From NCBI RefSeq assembly GCF_021390595.1, contig NZ_JAJEJR010000004.1:124001-188000 (forward strand): a stretch of DNA of 64,000 nucleotides, in the 5' to 3' direction. Shown one piece after another: positions 54,877 to 62,364 of the stretch. A program made the position numbers and the translations under genes. Every line of letters starts with the position of its first letter. Position 1 is the first letter of the stretch. Origin of the DNA: Paraburkholderia sp. HP33-1. GTDB lineage: Bacteria; Pseudomonadota; Gammaproteobacteria; Burkholderiales; Burkholderiaceae. The notes below the pieces were generated by a model, which saw nothing but the letters and a program-made list of their open reading frames with translations, was not told the origin of the DNA and did not search any database.

Positions 54877-55641
54877 CTAGCCGGCCATTGTCAGACCGCC
54901 TGACACGCTGATGACCTGGCCGCTGATGAATGCGGCGTCGTCACTCGCGAGGAAGGCAACCGTACCTGGGATGTCGCCCGGTTGGCCCATGCGGCCGAAC
55001 GGTACGGCCTTGACGAGCGCCGCCTTGATGCGTTCGCCTTTTTCGCCCTGTGCGAGGTTGTCCAGAAGAGGAGTCGCGGTGGGGCCGGGGCAAACGACAT
55101 TGACGGGAATCTGCTGACGGGCCATTTCGCGTGCCATCGTCTTCGTGAATGCGATAAGGCCGCCCTTGCAGAACGAGTACACCGCTTCCATCGAAGAGCC
55201 CACGCGTCCCGCATCCGACGAGATGTTGACGACACGGCCACGGCCGCGTTCGGCCATCCGCCGCAGAACGGCGTGGTGCATGTTCAGGGGTCCGTAGAGA
55301 TTGATAGCGACCACCTTGTCCCAGAACGGCTTTTCGGTTTGCAGGAAAAATGCGCCCATGTCCCAGCCGGCGTTGTTGACGAGGACCTCGATGGGGCCGA
55401 GCTCGTCCTCGACTTTCGCCACCGCGGCGTGCACACCTTCGTGGTCAGTGATGTCGACGCGGTACGCGCGCGCCTTACCTCCCGCTGCTTCGATTTCCGC
55501 CGCCACACGTGCAGCGCCTTCCTCGTTAAGGTCGAACAGCGCGACGGTCGAGCCTTCCTCGCCGAATCGTCTGCTGATGGCGGATCCGATGCCGCCTGCT
55601 GCACCGGTGACGACGACGACCTTTTCCTTGAGCCCCTTCAT
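54877..55641 (-). CDS. badH: BadH-like 2-hydroxycyclohexanecarboxyl-CoA dehydrogenase
   Basis: A 254-residue SDR resembling BadH, which oxidises 2-hydroxycyclohexanecarboxyl-CoA with NAD+. It has TGAAGGIGSAI, ALFDLNEEGA (acid after strand two for NAD), NNAGWDMGAFF, HHAVLRRMAERGRGRVVNIS, catalytic YSFCK, VVCPGPTATPLL and VISVSGGLTMAG. The NNAGWD and VVCPGPT strings are typical of BadH. GGAGGG precedes the ATG. It lies directly upstream of the BadI-like gene, so the ketone it makes would be the ring-opening substrate. Confidence 0.87.
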   Translation of the reverse strand: MKGLKEKVVVVTGAAGGIGSAISRRFGEEGSTVALFDLNEEGAARVAAEIEAAGGKARAYRVDITDHEGVHAAVAKVEDELGPIEVLVNNAGWDMGAFFLQTEKPFWDKVVAINLYGPLNMHHAVLRRMAERGRGRVVNISSDAGRVGSSMEAVYSFCKGGLIAFTKTMAREMARQQIPVNVVCPGPTATPLLDNLAQGEKGERIKAALVKAVPFGRMGQPGDIPGTVAFLASDDAAFISGQVISVSGGLTMAG

Positions 55642-55679
55642 TGATTCCCTCCGTAATATGCGAGACGCTTTCGCGCCAG

Positions 55680-56933
55680 TTATTCCTTGCTCAGCGCTTC
55701 AGAGACTTGTTCGGTTCTTCCCGTGGCCCGGGCGAAGAGCGCACTGGCTTCGCTTGCGCTGTAACCCGCTTCGATCAGAACCTCGATGCTGTGCTCGCCG
55801 AGATTCGGCGGTAGGTAGCGTACGTTGCCAGGCGACTCGGAAAAGTGCACCGGTATCGAGGTCATGACCATGTCGCCCTCCGTTGGGTGCTCGAAGCGCT
55901 GAAAGAAACCGGTCTCCTTGATGTACGCATCGTGCATCAGGTCTTTCAGGTCGCGTACTGGACCGTGCGGCACGTCCGCCGAGGCGAAGATGGCGTTCCA
56001 TTCCGCAGTCGTCTTATTGAGGATAGCGTCGCCGACGATGCGGTACAGCTCGTTGATGTTGCGCATGCGCTCTGCCATGTGGCAGAAGCGTGGGTCTTCG
56101 AGCAGGTGCGCGGCATCGATTGCGCACAGCACGCGGCGCCATTGCTCGTTGTTCACGGCGAGTAGGCAGATATGGCCGTCTTTTGTCGCGTAGGGCCGGC
56201 GGTGCGGCGAGAACATGCGCGGATAGCCGAGGCCGGTTCCGTCATTGGAGCCCAGCGCCCCTTCCCAAAGATGCTCGAACAGATTGAATTGCAGCATCGT
56301 CTCGAACATCGGCACATGCACGAGCTGGCCGACGCCGGTACGCTCGCGGTGGTACAGCGCCATTCCGATCGACGACGCCAGCACGTAACCGCAGAACTTG
56401 TCGACGATCACGGTGGGGAAGTAGCGCGGCGAGCCGCCCGCGTCACGGTTCATCGCAGCAATGCCGGTTTCGCCCTGGATCACGTCATCGAAAGCCGGGC
56501 GGTCCTTGTAGGGGCCGTCGATTCGATAGCCGGCGCCCGACGCATACACGATGCGCGGATTGCGCGCCCGCACGGTTTCATAGTCGATTCCGAGGCGCTC
56601 GGCGGCACTCGGGCGCATGCTGTGCACGATCACGTCGGCGGTTTCGACGAGCTTGAGCAGCGCTTCGCGGCATTCGGCCTGCTTGAGGTTCAGGATCACG
56701 CTCCGCTTGTTGCGGTTCATGATCGTATAGAACACGGCCATATCGGGATTGCGGCCGGGACCGTTCTTTCGGTTCTGGTCGCCTTCGGGCGGTTCGATCT
56801 TGATGACGTCTGCGCCCATGTCGCCGAGCAGCTGCGTGGCGACCGGACCGAGCACGTTAATGGTCAGGTCGATCACGCGGACACCGGCTAACGGGCCGGT
56901 CGCCCGTTCGAGGGGTTGTTGTGGATTATCCAT
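55680..56933 (-). CDS. Class III (CaiB/BaiF) CoA transferase
   Basis: A 417-residue formyl-CoA-transferase-type enzyme that exchanges CoA between acids. It has PLAGVRVIDLTINVLGPVAT, ADVIKIEPPEGD, MNRNKRSVILNLK, SMRPSAAERLGID and catalytic Asp178 in TVIVDKFCGYVLAS. AAGGAG precedes the ATG, and it starts three bases after the MaoC-like stop. In this operon it likely activates the ring acid with CoA from a pathway end product, replacing an ATP-dependent ligase. The acceptor and donor are not identifiable. Confidence 0.92.
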   Translation of the reverse strand: MDNPQQPLERATGPLAGVRVIDLTINVLGPVATQLLGDMGADVIKIEPPEGDQNRKNGPGRNPDMAVFYTIMNRNKRSVILNLKQAECREALLKLVETADVIVHSMRPSAAERLGIDYETVRARNPRIVYASGAGYRIDGPYKDRPAFDDVIQGETGIAAMNRDAGGSPRYFPTVIVDKFCGYVLASSIGMALYHRERTGVGQLVHVPMFETMLQFNLFEHLWEGALGSNDGTGLGYPRMFSPHRRPYATKDGHICLLAVNNEQWRRVLCAIDAAHLLEDPRFCHMAERMRNINELYRIVGDAILNKTTAEWNAIFASADVPHGPVRDLKDLMHDAYIKETGFFQRFEHPTEGDMVMTSIPVHFSESPGNVRYLPPNLGEHSIEVLIEAGYSASEASALFARATGRTEQVSEALSKE

Positions 56934-56935
56934 GC

Positions 56936-57412
56936 TCAGGCCTTGTACTCCTTGCCTTTAACGAGCCTGAGGGGCGTGTACACCATCACTTCCGTGCCGT
57001 CCTGCTTGATCACGCGATTGCGGGTGCGCACAAGCCCAAGTCCGGGGCGCCCCTTGCTAGGCCGACATTCGATGACCTCGCATTCCACATGGATCGTGTC
57101 GCCGACATAGGTCGGGCCTTTGATATCGAGTTCCATGTTCAGGAAGGCGAAGCCGACGCCCTGCATGGTGGCCTGAGTGAGCAGCCCTTCCATGAGTGTA
57201 AACACCAGCGCGCCCGGCGCGACGCGCCCCTTGATGGCCGACTGCTCCCGCAGAAACTCGGTGTTCGTGAACAGCACTTCCAGCATGCCGGTCACGGAAA
57301 CAAAATTCACGACGTCCGTTTCTGTGACCGTCCGGCCCACCGTCTTGAACTTGCGTCCAACGGGCAGGTCCTCCCAGTGAATTCCCAGACCAACCGTTTC
57401 GATTTCTTCCAT
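56936..57412 (-). CDS. MaoC-like hot-dog protein without the hydratase dyad
   Basis: A 158-residue single hot-dog domain resembling MaoC-type hydratases (DLPVGRKFKTVGRTVTETDV, GRVAPGALVFTLMEGLLTQA, YVGDTIHVECEVIECRPSKG). In R-specific hydratases the catalytic Asp and His lie in GDxNPxH; here that stretch reads GMLEVLF (residues 42-48), so Asp is Met43 and His is Phe48. It occupies the hydratase position of a cyclohexanecarboxyl-CoA-type pathway but may hydrate differently or bind rather than convert substrate. It is encoded between the acyl-CoA dehydrogenase and the CoA transferase. Confidence 0.82.
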   Translation of the reverse strand: MEEIETVGLGIHWEDLPVGRKFKTVGRTVTETDVVNFVSVTGMLEVLFTNTEFLREQSAIKGRVAPGALVFTLMEGLLTQATMQGVGFAFLNMELDIKGPTYVGDTIHVECEVIECRPSKGRPGLGLVRTRNRVIKQDGTEVMVYTPLRLVKGKEYKA

Positions 57413-57461
57413 CGCCTGTCCTCTGTTGTTGTCGGCTCGCTAGTTAGCTCAGCTGTCGTTG

Positions 57462-58625
57462 TCAGTTCTTCTTGATGCGGCCCAGCACGTTGTCCGCGAC
57501 GATGTTGCGCTGGATCTGGTTGGTGCCTTCAATGATCTGCACTACCTTTGCGTCGCGGAAATATCGGTTGATCGGGTACTCGTTGGAGATGCCTGCGGCG
57601 CCAAAAAGCTGTACGGCGTCGGTCGCGACTTTCATCGCGACGTCCGATGCGAACATCTTTGCCATCGCGGCCATTGGGGCGAGTTCACGGCCGCGAACGC
57701 CCGCGTCGACCAGTGACGCCGTGCGATAGACGAGCTGGCGCGCGGCCTCGGTCTGCGTAACCATGTCGGCGATCATCCAGCGCACTCCCTGAAAATTGCT
57801 GATGGACTGACCGAACGCAACGCGGTCCTGAATGAATTTGACGGTGTGATCGATTGCACCCTGCGCGATGCCAACAGCACGCGCGGCCACGATGGGACGG
57901 CTCGTGTTGAGCGCTTCCATTGCCACCTTGAACCCCTGGCCGCCTTCCGGCCCGAGACGGTCTTCGGCGCGGATGAACGCGTCGTCGAAATAGAGGGGAC
58001 ACGACGCCACGCCGCGCGCGCCCATCTTGTCTTCTTCGTTCCCGATAGTCAGACCAGGTGTGTTGCGGTCAACGATAAAAAGATTGATGCCCAGCGGTTG
58101 TCCTTCCTCATCGAGCGTCTTGGCGGCGACGAGAATGAAGTCGGCGATATGCGAATTCGTGCACCAGATCTTCGAGCCATTGAGCACATAGCCGCCGTTC
58201 TTGCGGCGCGCCGTAGTGCGAATGCCCGAGACGTCGGAGCCACTTTGAGCTTCGGTAATGGAGAGCGCGCCGCGCAAGTCGCCTGAGGCGAGTCCGGGCA
58301 GAAGGCGGGCCTTCTGCTCATCGGTGCCGCCTTCAAGAATGGCTCCGAAGGGCGTCCATTGCACGACCAGCAGATAGCCTGTGTTGTAGCAAACCCGCCC
58401 GAACTCCTCGACGGCGATGCAGGCCGACATCACGCTCCCGGCGCCGCCATATGCTTCAGGAAACGGCAACGTGAAGAGGCCCAGTTCCTTGAGCAGTGCG
58501 TACATGTCGTGCGGATACTCGGCCGTACGGTCGATCTCGTCGGCGCGCGGCGCCACGCGCTCCCTTGCGACGCGACGGATGAGGTCGCGAATCTGCACCT
58601 GGTCGTCTGTTAGTTCGTATGTCAC
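57462..58625 (-). CDS. Acyl-CoA dehydrogenase, BadJ/AliB-like position
   Basis: A 387-residue acyl-CoA dehydrogenase with a complete active site: ALSITEAQSGSDVSGIRTTA, GSKIWCTNSHIADFILVAA, RDAKVVQIIEGTNQIQRNI with catalytic Glu366. It is first in the operon before MaoC-like, CoA transferase, BadH-like and BadI-like genes, where a cyclohexanecarboxyl-CoA dehydrogenase would be expected. The GTG start at 58625 (VTYELTDDQ) fits the family N-terminus better than the 28-codon extension. Twin GAACAATGTTC palindromes lie in the divergent region upstream. Confidence 0.9.
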   Translation of the reverse strand: MTYELTDDQVQIRDLIRRVARERVAPRADEIDRTAEYPHDMYALLKELGLFTLPFPEAYGGAGSVMSACIAVEEFGRVCYNTGYLLVVQWTPFGAILEGGTDEQKARLLPGLASGDLRGALSITEAQSGSDVSGIRTTARRKNGGYVLNGSKIWCTNSHIADFILVAAKTLDEEGQPLGINLFIVDRNTPGLTIGNEEDKMGARGVASCPLYFDDAFIRAEDRLGPEGGQGFKVAMEALNTSRPIVAARAVGIAQGAIDHTVKFIQDRVAFGQSISNFQGVRWMIADMVTQTEAARQLVYRTASLVDAGVRGRELAPMAAMAKMFASDVAMKVATDAVQLFGAAGISNEYPINRYFRDAKVVQIIEGTNQIQRNIVADNVLGRIKKN

Positions 58626-58743
58626 TTCGAGCTCTCTTGCTAGCGGTTTCCCCGGCCGGGCTCGGATTCGTCTCTGGAGTGCGGATACGTCACCCGCCCC
58701 GCCGGCCACTTCCGAATCCTGCCCGGTGTGTCTTCATGTTTGT

Positions 58744-58754
58744 GAACAATGTTC
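58744..58754. promoter_or_regulatory. Palindrome GAACAATGTTC, copy 1
   Basis: Perfect 5+1+5 inverted repeat, 119 bases before the acyl-CoA dehydrogenase start. The outer bases (GTGAACAATGTTCGAT) extend it with weak symmetry. It resembles TetR-type sites such as KstR boxes, which also use AAC/GTT half sites. Confidence 0.55.
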
Positions 58755-58923
58755 GATAAAGTAAACGAAGCACTTGTGAGTCGTCAAGCGCTGAAACCGG
58801 CTGCCGCGGGTTTGTCCGAGGTGCGTCGGGAATTTGGTCGGGATGTAGTTACAGCCTTGCTCGGCGGGGCATGGAAGGGGTTTCCCACCGTTGACAGCGC
58901 CCTTCCTATGCGTTTAGTATTTG

Positions 58924-58934
58924 GAACAATGTTC
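58924..58934. promoter_or_regulatory. Palindrome GAACAATGTTC, copy 2
   Basis: Identical 11-base palindrome, 80 bases before the DUF35 gene start and 180 bases from copy 1 (about 17 helical turns), so a dimeric repressor could occupy both on the same face. Confidence 0.55.
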
Positions 58935-59014
58935 GGTTATGTGTTCCATTTTGACCCGATAACGCGGCTCGATTCGGCGCGAGCCCATCGCAAAACGATT
59001 TGGAGGAGCGGGGA

Positions 59015-59380
59015 ATGGACTCTCTTTGTCCTGAAGTCGATTATCAGAAATTTCTGGCCGAGGGCCGTTTGATGATTCAGCGTAGCCGCAGCAGCGGCCG
59101 CTACGTGTTCTACCCGCGGGTGGCGGAACCGGTTACCGGTGCGCGCGACCTTGAGTGGGTCGAAGCCTGCGGGAAGGGAACGGTTTATTCAACTACCGTG
59201 GTGCGCCAGAAATCGCCCACGCCAAGCTACAACGTAGCAGTGATCGATCTGGATGAAGGTGTGCGCATGCTCAGCTGTGTAGAGGGCATCGAGCCGGAGG
59301 CTGTGCGCATCGGCATGCCCGTGCAGGCGAAGATCGTGTACCGGGGGGATGCGGCACTGCTTGTGTTCGAGCCAGCTTGA
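59015..59380 (+). CDS. DUF35 OB-fold acyl-CoA-associated protein
   Basis: A 121-residue DUF35/OB-fold protein, the usual partner of thiolase-fold enzymes. It has MIQRSRSSGRYVFYPRVAEP, GTVYSTTVVRQKSPTPSYNV, AVIDLDEGVRMLSCVEGIEP and KIVYRGDAALLVFEPA. The typical N-terminal zinc-ribbon cysteines are absent; Ser and Arg occupy those places. GGAGGAG lies before the ATG at 59015. It lies 59 bases upstream of the Ltp2-like gene. In steroid degraders the DUF35 domain of ChsH2 binds the Ltp2 aldolase, and BbsA pairs with BbsB, so a stable complex is likely. Confidence 0.85.
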   Translation: MDSLCPEVDYQKFLAEGRLMIQRSRSSGRYVFYPRVAEPVTGARDLEWVEACGKGTVYSTTVVRQKSPTPSYNVAVIDLDEGVRMLSCVEGIEPEAVRIGMPVQAKIVYRGDAALLVFEPA

Positions 59381-59439
59381 CGCCCGCTAACCCGCAACCG
59401 GCCGTCAAGAGCCGGTCGCACCGATGAAAGGTAGATCGA

Positions 59440-60591
59440 ATGGAATTCAACTTGCGCGGGCGTACCGCACTGGTGGCAGGTGCCACCTATGGGATTGGGG
59501 AAGCACCTGGCTTGTCGTCGCTGGACCTCGCTGCGCGCGCCTCCGTTGACGCGCTGGCTCAGGTAGGGCTTACGCCTGGCGATGTCGACGGGCTTTTCGT
59601 GTGCACGCCGGACGACATGCTCTCGGGTCTTACGTTTGCCGAGTACCTCGGTATTAACCCGAAGTTCACCGACAATAATCGAAGCGGCGGCTCGGCGTTC
59701 GAGATCTACGCGCACACCGCGGCGATGGCGTTGTGTACGGGACAGATCGACGTTGCCTTGATCGCATACGGGAGCAATCAGCGCAGCGCGGCAGGCAAGC
59801 TTGTGCAGTCGTCGCGCCCCTCGCCGTGGGAGAGCCCGTATAGGCCGATGAATCCGGTGTCGTCTTATGCACTTGCGGCGGCGCGGCATATGCACCAGTA
59901 CGGCACGAAGCGCGAGCATCTTGCCGAAGTGGCCGTGGCCGCGCGCAAGTGGGCGCAACTCAATCCTGAAGCGTACATGCGTACGCCCTTGTCGATCGAA
60001 GATGTGATGGGCGCGCGCCTCGTGTCTGACCCACTTTCCGTGCGCGATTGTTGCCTCGTGACCGATGGCGCGGCGGCGGTTGTGATGGTGCGCGCCGAGC
60101 GGGCGCGTGATCTCACCGACAAGCCCGTGTATCTGCTCGGCGCAGCTTCGGCCACTTCGCATCGCGAAATAGCGAGCATGCCGGATCTCACGGTGACTGC
60201 GGCAGCGCAATCGGGCCGACGTGCATATGAAATGGCGGGCGTGAAAGCAGGCGATATCGACGTCGCGATGCTCTACGACGCCTTCACGATCAACACCATT
60301 CTGTTTCTCGAGGACCTCGGCTTTTGCCCCAAAGGCGAAGGCGGCGACTTCGTTTCGGAGGGTGGCATCGCGCCAGGCGGCCGGCTCGCGGTGAATACCA
60401 ACGGCGGCGGTTTGTCCTGCGTTCACCCCGGCATGTATGGGCTATTTCTGATGGAAGAATCGATGCGGCAATTGACGGGCCGTGCCGGTGAGCGTCAGAT
60501 CCCCGGCGCGAAGCTGGCGATCGCGCACGGCAACGGAGGTGTGCTCTCGAGCCAGGCTACGGTGATTCTCGGGACACAGGAAACGCTGTAA
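59440..60591 (+). CDS. Ltp2-like thiolase-fold enzyme (probable acyl-CoA aldolase)
   Basis: A 383-residue thiolase-superfamily protein. The position of the thiolase nucleophile Cys is Gly83 (NNRSGGSAFE), so ordinary Claisen chemistry is unlikely. Two tyrosines fit those of the retro-aldolase Ltp2: Tyr279 in MLYDAFTINTILFLEDLGF and Tyr333 in HPGMYG. The segments GFCPKGEGGDFV and AHGNGGVLSSQATVIL are typical of this branch. The first 20 residues (RTALVAGATYGIGE) resemble an SDR start, but the rest is thiolase. It should cleave a beta-hydroxyacyl-CoA side chain, helped by the DUF35 partner. A non-catalytic thiolase role (BbsB-like) is the alternative. Confidence 0.83.
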   Translation: MEFNLRGRTALVAGATYGIGEAPGLSSLDLAARASVDALAQVGLTPGDVDGLFVCTPDDMLSGLTFAEYLGINPKFTDNNRSGGSAFEIYAHTAAMALCTGQIDVALIAYGSNQRSAAGKLVQSSRPSPWESPYRPMNPVSSYALAAARHMHQYGTKREHLAEVAVAARKWAQLNPEAYMRTPLSIEDVMGARLVSDPLSVRDCCLVTDGAAAVVMVRAERARDLTDKPVYLLGAASATSHREIASMPDLTVTAAAQSGRRAYEMAGVKAGDIDVAMLYDAFTINTILFLEDLGFCPKGEGGDFVSEGGIAPGGRLAVNTNGGGLSCVHPGMYGLFLMEESMRQLTGRAGERQIPGAKLAIAHGNGGVLSSQATVILGTQETL

Positions 60592-60656
60592 GACACGCCA
60601 CCCACGAGGGTCACTGTCAACAGCTTTGCATGGGATCAGGGTAAGGCGTTGCATGG

Positions 60657-60690
60657 GACTGATGTAAGCGCTAAAGCGCTAACACCAGTC
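60657..60690. repeat. Hairpin repeat with AGCGCT-AA-AGCGCT core
   Basis: Left arm GACTGATGTAAGCGCT (60657-60672) pairs at 14 of 16 positions with the right arm at 60675-60690 across a two-base loop AA. A related motif CGCTAAAGGGCTAACG follows at 60695-60710. It lies in the 142-base gap after the Ltp2-like gene and could be a terminator/attenuator or a dispersed intergenic repeat. Confidence 0.6.
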
Positions 60691-60732
60691 GACACGCTAA
60701 AGGGCTAACGCTGATCGACAGGAGACGGACAG

Positions 60733-61533
60733 ATGAGCGAAGAGACCAGCAACGATGCAGCGGAGATCGTACAGGTCCGACAAAACGGTGCAGTTGCGAT
60801 CGTCACATTGAACTATCCGCAACGGCGCAACGCGTTTTCGCTGAAGATGCGCGAGACGTTGCATGCGCAACTCTATCGCCTGATGCATCACGAGGAAAAC
60901 TGCCGTGCGATAGTCCTGACCGGCGCGGGCAATACGTTTTGCGCGGGCGGTGATATCTCGGAAATGCAGGCGCGCAAGGTGCTGGAGTATCGCCAGCGCA
61001 ACGAACTGCCGCTCGATATTTTCAGACTGATGGTCGAAGGCCCGAAAGCGGTCGTCGCTGCTGTCGAGGGGTTCGCGTTTGGCGCTGGGCTCTCGCTCGC
61101 CGCTGCTTGCGACTACGTGGTCACATCGTCGGCCGCGCGATATGCGAGTGCCTTCGTCAAGGTGGGGCTGCTGCCCGATACAGGGCTCTATTGGTCCCTG
61201 TCGCAGCGCGTGGGCGGAGGTCTTGCACGCGAGCTGATGCTGAGTGCGCGCCAGTTCGATGGCGCCGAAGCTGGCGAGACCGGTTTTGCGAATCAGGTCG
61301 TAGCACCTGGCGAGGCACTCGACGCTGCGATGAAGGTGGCGCGACAGTACGCGGAACTTCCTTCGGTGGCCACCGCACACCTCAAGGCCGCGCTCGCGAC
61401 GGGCATCCGCACGCTCGACGACGCGATCGAGGCCGAAGTCAACCTGCAGCCCATCCTGCGCCGCAGCCGCGAACACCAGGAGGCCGTGAGCGCCTTCATG
61501 GAGAAGCGCAAGCCAATGTTCGTGGCCGACTGA
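60733..61533 (+). CDS. PaaG-type enoyl-CoA isomerase/hydratase, copy 1
   Basis: A 266-residue crotonase. The oxyanion motifs are FCAGGDISEM and EGFAFGAGLSLAAACD. The position of the second hydratase Glu is Phe141, while Asp149 in FVKVGLLPDTG matches the catalytic Asp of PaaG (1,2-epoxyphenylacetyl-CoA isomerase) and enoyl-CoA isomerases. It likely shifts a double bond or isomerises a ring intermediate. It is first of three tandem paralogues, sharing the ending AFMEKRKPMF, and follows an intergenic hairpin. Confidence 0.88.
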   Translation: MSEETSNDAAEIVQVRQNGAVAIVTLNYPQRRNAFSLKMRETLHAQLYRLMHHEENCRAIVLTGAGNTFCAGGDISEMQARKVLEYRQRNELPLDIFRLMVEGPKAVVAAVEGFAFGAGLSLAAACDYVVTSSAARYASAFVKVGLLPDTGLYWSLSQRVGGGLARELMLSARQFDGAEAGETGFANQVVAPGEALDAAMKVARQYAELPSVATAHLKAALATGIRTLDDAIEAEVNLQPILRRSREHQEAVSAFMEKRKPMFVAD

Positions 61534-61543
61534 GGAAGCCAAC

Positions 61544-62347
61544 ATGAGCGAAACACAAACGGCAGAAAAAGATATGACGTCGCTGATCGAGGTGACTCGC
61601 GACGGACCGGTCGCGATCGTGACGCTGAACAATCCCAGGCGCCGGAACGCAATGGGACGCCAGATGCGTCAGTTGTTGCGCGACATCATGCATCGGCTCA
61701 TGGTCGACGATCCGGATTCGCGCGCGATCGTCCTGACGGGCGCGGGAGAGCACTTTTGCGCGGGCGCCGACATCTCCGAGATGACGAAGCGCACGATCCT
61801 GCAAAGTCGCGAGATTCTGGCGGAGTCGTGCGTGGTGGTGCGCGAGATGCAGGCGGGACCGAAGCCGGTCGTGGCAGCCGTGGAAGGCGTAGCCTTCGGC
61901 GCCGGGCTGTCGCTCGCGGTGGCAACTGACTACGTCGTCGCGGCTTCCACTGCGCGCTTTTGCGCGGCGTTTTTGCGCGTGGGGCTGATTCCGGATACCG
62001 GCATTCTGTGGACGCTGCCGAAGCGCATCGGCATGGCTCGCGCGAGGGAAATGCTATCGCTCGCCACGGAGATCGACGGCAACAAGGCGGTAAAGATCGG
62101 CCTGGCGAACGAAGTCGTCGAGCCGGGTAGCGCGTGCGCAAAGGCAATCGAAGTTGCACGCGGTCTCGCCGACTTGCCGCCGCTCGGCGTGGCGCTGCTA
62201 AAACACGCGCTCACCAACGCGACGACCATGGAAGGCGCGTTGAAAGCCGAGATCGACTATCAGCCCATCCTGCGCCAGTCGAAAGACCATCAGGCTGCCT
62301 GCAGGGCGTTTATGGAAAAGACCACACCGGTCTTCACGGGTGAGTGA
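61544..62347 (+). CDS. PaaG-type enoyl-CoA isomerase/hydratase, copy 2
   Basis: A 267-residue crotonase, tandem paralogue of its neighbours. It has FCAGADISEM, EGVAFGAGLSLAVATD and FLRVGLIPDTGILW with Asp151 as the PaaG-type acid. GGAAG precedes the ATG and only 10 bases separate it from copy 1. The most divergent of the three in the middle (TKRTILQSREILAESCVVVR), which suggests a different acyl group. The ending AFMEKTTPVFTGE is shared with the family. Confidence 0.88.
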   Translation: MSETQTAEKDMTSLIEVTRDGPVAIVTLNNPRRRNAMGRQMRQLLRDIMHRLMVDDPDSRAIVLTGAGEHFCAGADISEMTKRTILQSREILAESCVVVREMQAGPKPVVAAVEGVAFGAGLSLAVATDYVVAASTARFCAAFLRVGLIPDTGILWTLPKRIGMARAREMLSLATEIDGNKAVKIGLANEVVEPGSACAKAIEVARGLADLPPLGVALLKHALTNATTMEGALKAEIDYQPILRQSKDHQAACRAFMEKTTPVFTGE

Positions 62348-62364
62348 GCGCGGGGAGCAATGCG

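Larger units (their letters stand above)
58626..59014. promoter_or_regulatory. Divergent control region with twin palindromes
   Basis: 389 bases separate the ring-opening operon from the DUF35/Ltp2-like operon. The palindrome GAACAATGTTC occurs at 58744-58754 and again at 58924-58934, one near each start. A short open frame runs through it but overlaps the operators and has no features. Confidence 0.6.

Noticed and set aside
59227..60426. 399-codon antisense open frame
   Set aside because: Opposite the Ltp2-like gene; composition is dominated by Arg, His and Ala as in shadow frames.
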